From positions 5,967 to 52,214 of the forward strand of contig JAHBMJ010000219.1 in assembly GCA_018398765.1 (NCBI GenBank): DNA of 46,248 nucleotides, in the 5' to 3' direction. This DNA comes from Chromera velia (Eukaryota; Sar; Chromeraceae). Shown here one piece after another: positions 39,962-46,248 of this stretch (position 1 is its first letter; every line of letters begins with the position of its first letter). Below the pieces are notes generated by a model. It did no database searches, was not told the origin of the DNA, and was given only the letters and a program-made list of their open reading frames with translations. Made by a program: the position numbers and the translations under genes.

Positions 39962-41812
39962 GACATATCACATCATATGATGATGATAATAATGAATCAA
40001 TGATTTTCCGGTCACAGAGTTAATCAATCAATCTATAATAGCTAGTATAATAGTAAGTACGAATGCATTTAATATCATTAAAAAAATAATAATAGTATAT
40101 ATAATATATAGTTGCATATATGTACAGATTATCGATCGATGATCGGTGTATAAAGTTAATTTCCTGTGCGTGTCATGTAGTGGTCGATTCATCACTCCAC
40201 CTGCATAAATGAGCGATTTTCGTGTGGCAGTGAAGAGTTTTGGGGGAGACGTTCAAAGGTTGTGCAGCCAGCGGCTTGCACCTTGTCTCTTCAAACCGAA
40301 TCCATTCGCTGGCACAGGATGTTTCCACCCACACAGAGCCATCTAGCTGCACCACCGCAAAGCTCGCGCTCTTCCAAGAAATAGGGGATCTGGAATAAAT
40401 AATGGCAGGAGAAATTGAAGGGGGAAGAGCAGGGTGAGCAACTGCATGTAAGTTGCTCAGCGACTTTTCCCATCGAAAAGTCCGACCACTGCATGATTTC
40501 ATTCGATCTCCACTTGTCTCTTCTGAATCCTCGCAAGCCATGCAGGCCTCTGACGTGCGTTTTTTGATCGAGTGCACCAGCCTGATGCAACGCTCGACAC
40601 CCCCCCCCTGCTAAACTCAGGACTTTCTCTCAGCTGCTCGAGCGGTCCTCGTGTTTGCGAAATTTGAGGCTTGTGGTGCGAATTTCTTGAATTCCCTCGT
40701 GCGCAAGCTGACGCGTTCTGAGTATACAAAAGAACAGGCACATTTGGAAAGTCACCACATAAATGTCTGTCAACTGCACTGGAAACACACATGCACTTTT
40801 CCCTGTGCGCATCCGAAAAAGAGGAGAAGGATTGTGAGAGAGACGGGGGAAAGAGCTAGATAGAGAGAGAAGTACATTTCGGACAGTTTACTCATTTAAT
40901 TACCGTGAAGGCAATTTGATCCTTCGCCAGGAACCATTGTCTTGTCACTCAAAAAAAAATAAATAAGATCTCCTTGAACTCCATTGCTTTTCACGAAATC
41001 GATATCTTTTCTCCCCCGCCCTCCCCGCCCCGTTCCCTCACCCTGAAGTGTTCCTTCCTATCCTTCTGAGGAGACAAGCACGCAGAGCAGAGCAGTGTTC
41101 CATCATTCACACCCTCGCCTTCCTTGCCTCCTCGAAGTGTCCAGCCTGTTTTTCTCTCCCCTTGTTTCGTTTCACCTAGCCATGCCCAGTGCGGGAGGCA
41201 AACGGAAAAAACGAGCGAGAGAGGCGGTGAGAGAGAAAGACCGAATGGATATGCAGACTGATGCCTCAATCTTCTGAAAGCAAACGTCAAATGCTCCCAG
41301 TCGGCAAGCAGGAGAGGCACCAGCCAGAAAGAAAACGCAACAGTCTTTAGACGACACGCAGACAAGAAACGAACACCACATTTGCAAGCACACGCACACA
41401 CAAAGAGGAGAAAAAGAGAAACAAGCCCCGCTCAAGTAACGATCCGATTCGGCGGACAGACAGCCTTTGATCTATCGAGCGCTCGTTCTCTCCCTTTTGA
41501 AGACCCCCCCCCCCCCTTCTTTCGTACCCACGAATTGCTGAATTCCCTAACTGCTCCCCCCTCTCCCCATAGATGGAAGAAAAGGCAAGATGAAGACTCA
41601 CTACATGCATGCGAGCACACACGCGCGTTTCACGTATCGTATAAAATACACGCACTCGCACAGGCATGGAATGATACAACACCCTTTTCCAAGACCCAAA
41701 AAATGAGTGGAGGAATGCATAGTTGCAACACACATGCACATCCGACACGCACTGAACCAGGTCGCTGCTCAGACAGATAAAGCAAGCGAGCACTACCCGG
41801 CACTCAGCACGG
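39962..41812. other. Intergenic region, gene content uncertain
   Basis: The first 200 bases are AT-rich. At 40173-40577 the minus strand has a 134-codon frame with a stretch SFAVVQLDGSVWVETSCASE that could be an exon, but I found no convincing flanking splice sites or family. From about 41000 the minus strand is purine-rich and probably contains the 3' untranslated region of the next gene. Confidence 0.45.
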
Positions 41813-42523
41813 TTAGTGCAGAGTGGGCAAGCCGCCTTCTCCCGGTTTTTGAGCAGCCACGGTGAGGGCCTTCTTGGCACCTCTGGTGAGGACCTGTCCC
41901 TCTTTGAACTTCGAGAACGCCTCTCCCTGATCCGATGACAGTGCCTCTTGCAGCTCTGCCCAGCGGACAGATCTGACATCGGGGGAGAAGACGTCGTAAG
42001 CCGCAATCTTCTCTGAGGTTCCTGCTGTTGAGTTCACGTCTGGATTCTCCTTCTCAAGCTGCGCAAACTCCTGTGTCTGTTGTCGTTGGGCTCTAACATT
42101 CCTGTGGATAAAACTTCGAAGGTTCTCTGCTGCTGTGGGGTCGAGAGAATCCTGTGTGCCTGAGCGGGCAAATCCAATCACAGGCACAGGTCTGCTCACA
42201 TTGGCTCCTCCCTCACCCTCTCCCTCGAAAACTTTGGATGCAATATCATCGGGAGATGCAGCAATTGTCGCCCTGAACTTGCTCTTACTTCCCCGTACGG
42301 CTGCTGGTGCTGTCTTGGACAACTCTTTTGCTGCTGATTGGATATTAACTGGACTTCCCTCTGCTGCAGCTGCTCCAGCAGTCGGTTCGCCTCCCTGAAC
42401 ATCTACCTCTCCCGATGGTACCGCCCCTGTGTATTCAGGCGGATGGCCAGGAGCCTCTACACCACCACGCACTTCTGGCAAGGTCTCGGGACCGCCAGTT
42501 CCTTTATGACACCGGTTGCCCAT
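41813..42523 (-). CDS. Small protein with N-terminal acylation motif, function unknown
   Basis: A single-exon frame of 236 residues beginning MGNRCHKGTGG: Gly2 for myristoylation and Cys5 for palmitoylation, the arrangement used by alveolate inner-membrane and flagellar membrane proteins. The next 60 residues are P, G, E and A rich and likely disordered. The rest is mixed and mostly soluble (RATIAASPDDIASKVFEG, FIHRNVRAQRQQTQEFAQLE, VRSVRWAELQEALSSDQGEA), with no domain I recognise. An upstream in-frame Met (42622) gives a Cys-rich N-terminus that also begins MG. I prefer the downstream Met because MGNxC is a better dual-acylation signal. The gene is divergent from the plastid carrier. Confidence 0.7.
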   Translation of the reverse strand: MGNRCHKGTGGPETLPEVRGGVEAPGHPPEYTGAVPSGEVDVQGGEPTAGAAAAEGSPVNIQSAAKELSKTAPAAVRGSKSKFRATIAASPDDIASKVFEGEGEGGANVSRPVPVIGFARSGTQDSLDPTAAENLRSFIHRNVRAQRQQTQEFAQLEKENPDVNSTAGTSEKIAAYDVFSPDVRSVRWAELQEALSSDQGEAFSKFKEGQVLTRGAKKALTVAAQKPGEGGLPTLH

Positions 42524-43100
42524 TTTTCGGAACAACAGGCCGAAAGCCCTTGCCTCCTTCTGGCAACAGCAAAAAACGATGGCGAGCGACGAACACGACT
42601 TTTTCCTTTGACAGCTTCCCAACGAACGGGCGTTCCTTCGATAGCTTTTCGCAAACTCATGTACTGTACTGTCTCACAGAGGTGACAAGCTGACAAGTCG
42701 CGGTGACATCCGGATCACTCCTTTTATTGCATGCATGGACCTTCGATTTTGAAGGAATCTTGATCGGATTGGGCGAGAGAGTGGCTAAAGCTTTTTAGCC
42801 ACTTGCCCGCGAGCGGAAAAAACGAAGCGCACCATTCCATTCAGCCTCGTGGAGCGCTTCGCGCGCTCAACACGTGACGCTGTCAATTCAGCGTGCCGCG
42901 CGGCCCTGCATGCGGGGGTCCGACCATGCACGTTACTAGCCGTCTACGCTGAAAATCAGACTGAGATAGGCCAAGAAAGTCTGAGGGACAGTGTATCGGA
43001 CGAGGAATTGAGCAAAGTTCAACAATGAGAAGTAGGCCAATGGTGCGATCAGAACGATCTTCAAGCTTGACACCGCGGAACTCGCACTCCGGAGCCCAAA
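42524..43100. promoter_or_regulatory. Divergent promoter region between acylated protein and carrier genes
   Basis: This 0.58-kb spacer contains a perfect inverted repeat GTGGCTAAA-N4-TTTAGCCAC at 42781-42802, a GAAGCGC/GCGCTTC pair at 42824-42860 and a CACGTG word near 42871. These are candidate transcription-factor sites shared by the two genes. The assignment is inference from position and symmetry only. Confidence 0.4.
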
Positions 43101-44811
43101 ATGGCACCGGCGGCACTCTCATGCTCTCTTGTGTTGTCCGTCTCCTTTTCCTGTCTCCTCTTTCACTCTTCTAGTGGGTTTGAGGTGTCTGTCCTGCCGT
43201 CCGCAGGGCCTCTGAGAAGACTCAAACGTGATGCTTTGGTTACCTCCGAAGAGGAGTCTTCCTTGGTAAGCCCACTTTTACCACAGGCAGAAGCCAGAAG
43301 CATCTCTCGTCTCTTCCATGTCTCCTCCCCATCTCGCTCAAAAGCAGAAGAGCGACCTCCCCCCCCCCACACTCCCGATGAGGCTCATACCGAGGCCCCA
43401 TGGAGATTCAGGGAGTCGAGACAGTCCCATAGCGATCGATTGACCTCCCGTCGGAGCCGTCTGATCGGATCCATTGCGGGGGCGTCACTCGCACTCGGCC
43501 TCGGCCCGCAGATTGCTGCGGCGGCGGCCGGTGCACCGGGACCCACGGCACCTGTCGAGCTCTCTCAGGGGACTTCTTCTTTTGTTGGCGCGGGTGCGGC
43601 GGGTGTGTCCGTGGGAACGGGTGTCGAGACTTCTGCTGCTTCTGTGGTGAATACCGCAGCAAACCTTAACGCTCAGGCGGAAGTACTGAGCAGCTCGTCA
43701 AGCCTGCTTGCAGCCGCTTCATTGCCCTCAGCGGCCACAGCCGGGGGGGCTTCGGATGAGTTTCTGTCGGGTCTTCTCTCGGGTGCCGCCTCCCGCATTG
43801 CGAAGGAGGTTGTGCTGCACCCGATTGACACGGTGAAAGCAAGGCTCCAATTTCGAGAGGGAGCGCGGGTCTTCTCTCCCTGTGAGTGAGACACTTCAGT
43901 TTTTTTGTCTGTTCTTTGGACAAGCAGTTATTGTTTTTCGCCAACAACTTTCAGGACAGTGCGTGTGTCACTGTTGCACAAGCCGCTCTGCTTTCTTTGC
44001 GGTCACATAAGCGCTTGCCCTCAGGAAGTTTCGGATAGCGTCCGCGTGGACATAAGAAAGAATGGTTTCATATGATGTCAGCATACACTATGAAAGTATC
44101 CTGATAAGAGTCGTCCTCCCCCCCGATATGTGTCCGTGTGTGTTCTGCCAACAAGGTTTTGAGTTTTCTGCCCCATTTCTTCTCCTTCCCGTTTGGATCA
44201 GTCCCCACCCCACATTCGCTCATTGTGTAGGACTCCGCTCCTGCGCTCTGAAAGTGTCTTTGGATGAGGCGGTACTCGGTGTGATTGTGGGTGTTTGCTT
44301 CAAATTCTGTTTTTCTTAAATGAGAACGGACACCCTGCAGCGATGTTGAAGGGCCTGTACGACGGTGTGGTTCCTGCGTTGGTTGTGGGGACTCCAGCGG
44401 GGTCTCTGTTTTTTGGTGTGAAGGACGTGGCTTCGAAGACCGCACTTGAAGTGGTCAGTCGACCAGAGAAAGGTACTAGAAAGTGGGTAGATGTTTGTTG
44501 ATACGTTCATGTGAAAGGCTCGCGACTTTCCTGGCATATTTTGATTCCAGAATGCTGAAAGCGTGTGCGCCTCCCTCAAACAAGGTGCCTTCCTTTCAGA
44601 ACTAAGAAGTGACTCTCACATACCCCCTGCTTCAGTCACATTTGAGAAAGTTGTCTTCCCTTTTCTCTCTTGACGTCTCACAGCTGAAGGCGAAGGGAAT
44701 CGAGGGGCTGACAGGCACGCAGCTGAGCACCATTGCCGGGGTCGTTGCGGCCTCCATTCCGTACTGGGCTGTGCGTCAGCCTGCAGAGGTCCGCCCGTCA
44801 GTTCAGTGGCC

Positions 44812-44890
<79 letters not shown>

Positions 44891-45985
44891 GTGTAGGAAG
44901 GGAAATATACATTTGTTGGCGCTCAAGCGGGTCGCTCGCTTCATTTCCTTCCTGGCGTCTGTCTCTTTTTACTTATTAGTTTATGCACAGTACCATGGAG
45001 GCACAGCTTCCTTCCGCACGATTCATCATCCATCCCCCTCTAGCTGTGTTGGAGCACTAGTCGGGTAAAGGATGGATCGAAGAGCTGCTTTCCGACTTTA
45101 AAAACACTACAGATAGATAAACGTTCTCTTTCCAGGGCCTTGTTGCTGAGTACAACTTCCGTCCTCGTGAAAAAGAGCACGGCATGACTCCTTTCTCTTT
45201 TCTGTGAAAGCCTTTCGCTGAGCGTTTCATGCAGATGTCCGACTAAAAGATGACATCAGCGGGCTAGGCTCTCGTCTGATCCGCCCTGGAATCCTTCTGT
45301 AGAAGAGCGTTTTCTTTCACAACTTGAAATGCTTGTTGTGACCCTTCTTTCCATGACATACGCAGCTGGTGAAGACGAGGAGACAAACGGGAGTCGCAAC
45401 GGACAGCGTGAAGGCTTTCCAAGAAGTTGTGGAGGATGATGGCATAGGTGGGTATTTGGGTGGGTTGGTCCAATCATTTTGCTTTGACTTTTCCCTTCTG
45501 TGCACTAGCGTCTGCACACGTCTGAAGTCCGTATGAGGAATGGGGGCCAGAAAGAGCTAGAACCAGTCTCACGTAGAGGTTGTGTGTGAAGAAGATAATT
45601 CTTGTTCCTGCCTGGTTTGTTGCATCAATCGTTGATACACAATGCTGGTCTCCTACTGCGACACCCAAAAACTTCTATCAATGCGAACGCAGATATGCTC
45701 CTTTTTTGGGTTCTCAAAATGTCTTATAGAGCAATACTGATATGCATGAGCCAGCAGGACTTCACTCATGTTTTTTTCAACCCACTTTTCCCGTCCGTAG
45801 GTGGACTCTACCAGGGCTACGGGTCCAATTTCGCCTATGCGGTGCCGACAGACATCGTCAAGTTCTTGGTTTACGACAACGTCAAGAGACAGTGGCAACA
45901 GGCGAAGAGGCAACGGGGAGAGAAGGACAAATTGTCTACACTAGAGGGAGCCATCGGGGGGGCAGCTGCGTCGTGTGTAGCACAG
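43101..45985 (+). CDS. Plastid-targeted SAM-carrier-like mitochondrial carrier family protein (3' end outside window)
   Basis: Likely exchanges S-adenosylmethionine across a plastid envelope membrane. Exons 43101-43881, 44341-44453, 44684-44788, 45366-45447 and 45801-45985 join in phase. Carrier repeat 1 has SGAASRIAKEVVLHPIDTVK with the PxDxxK signature, then LKGLYDGVVPALVVGTPAGS and LFFGV. Repeat 2 has VAASIPYWAVRQPAELVKTR, QTG and GLYQGYGSNFAYAVPTDIVK, where RxPxExxKxRxQTG is typical of SAM carriers. Repeat 3 begins (GAIGGAAASCVAQ) and continues beyond the edge. The first 220 residues are not carrier: residues 1-26 look like a signal peptide (SLVLSVSFSCLLF), followed by Phe27 and a Ser/Arg-rich transit-type region, as in secondary plastids. 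Residues 117-143 (RR, then IGSIAGASLALGLG, then a run of Ala) resemble a twin-arginine signal. Other carrier substrates remain possible. Confidence 0.78.
44813..44893. repeat. (CT)n/(GT)n microsatellite
   Basis: CT units switch to GT units without a gap in the intron after carrier exon 3. Confidence 0.95.
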
Positions 45986-46248
45986 GTAGGGCGGGGAAGT
46001 AATTGTGCTGTGAGGAATCTCTGTCACACATTCGTCTCCATTCACGATGCGGTTGGGGCACACATGCAGCTGAGACCGGTCTTTGGTCTATGTGTGGCTG
46101 CATGATATAGAATAAGCTCCGCACGAACAGACACTGGAAGTTTCTTGCTGGCATTCGTTCTGTGCAATTTGAGTAGAGAATGGACTCGTACTTACTGTAC
46201 GTTTTCTGTGATTATTTTTCTTTGACACGTGCTGCCCCCCCCCCCCCC
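45986..46248 (+). other. Last, incomplete intron of the carrier gene
   Basis: It starts with a GTAGGG donor. No acceptor followed by carrier repeat 3 is seen before the poly-C end of the window. Confidence 0.6.

Noticed and set aside
40340-40375. AGCTTTGCGG-type words on the minus strand resembling the 5' end of U4 snRNA
   Set aside because: The following bases lack the conserved U4 stem-loop and Sm site, so the likeness is chance.
40173-40577. Minus-strand frame of 134 codons
   Set aside because: A possible exon stretch, but no supporting splice sites, domain or neighbouring exons; not called as a gene.
41347-42006. Minus-strand frame of 219 codons
   Set aside because: Overlaps the better-supported frame at 41813-42523 in another phase and continues into probable 3' untranslated sequence; compositionally uneven.

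Overview
The window is nuclear DNA of a plastid-bearing protist. Protein genes are broken by many small GT-AG introns (one GC-AG intron is seen), acceptors are nearly always TGCAG, and GC-richer gene islands are separated by AT-rich spacers with foldback elements. A membrane carrier with a signal-peptide-plus-transit-type leader points to a complex (secondary) plastid. A chromerid alga, Chromera velia or a relative, fits best; this is inference from style, not a database match.

Layout: (1) 1-6783, minus: the 5' part of a large DDB1/CPSF160/SF3b130-type beta-propeller gene, 14 exons read, running off the left edge. (2) 6784-9660: spacer with a GC-rich island, a CTAG-rich tract and a foldback element. 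(3) 9661-10793, minus: complete five-exon MND1, a meiotic recombination factor. (4) 11661-12188, plus: intronless bacterial-type GNAT acetyltransferase. (5) 12189-13758: AT-rich spacer. (6) 13759-15132, minus: single-exon multi-pass membrane protein of unknown function. (7) 15941-38728, plus: one giant gene that I could read as 60 phase-compatible exons (5277 nt, 1758 residues). It encodes a coiled-coil protein whose middle is built from alternating 64-nt and 56-nt exons, each pair a 40-residue repeat, and it ends in an EF-hand region. (8) 38729-41812: spacer with a second foldback element. (9) 41813-42523, minus: small protein with a probable N-terminal acylation signal. (10) 43101 to beyond the right edge, plus: plastid-type SAM (S-adenosylmethionine) carrier-like member of the mitochondrial carrier family.

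Three neighbour pairs are divergent (MND1/GNAT, membrane protein/coiled-coil gene, acylated protein/carrier) and may share promoters. Nothing suggests a common pathway across the window. The most unusual element is the exon-doublet array of the coiled-coil gene. All exon boundaries were placed by eye from splice motifs and reading-frame continuity.
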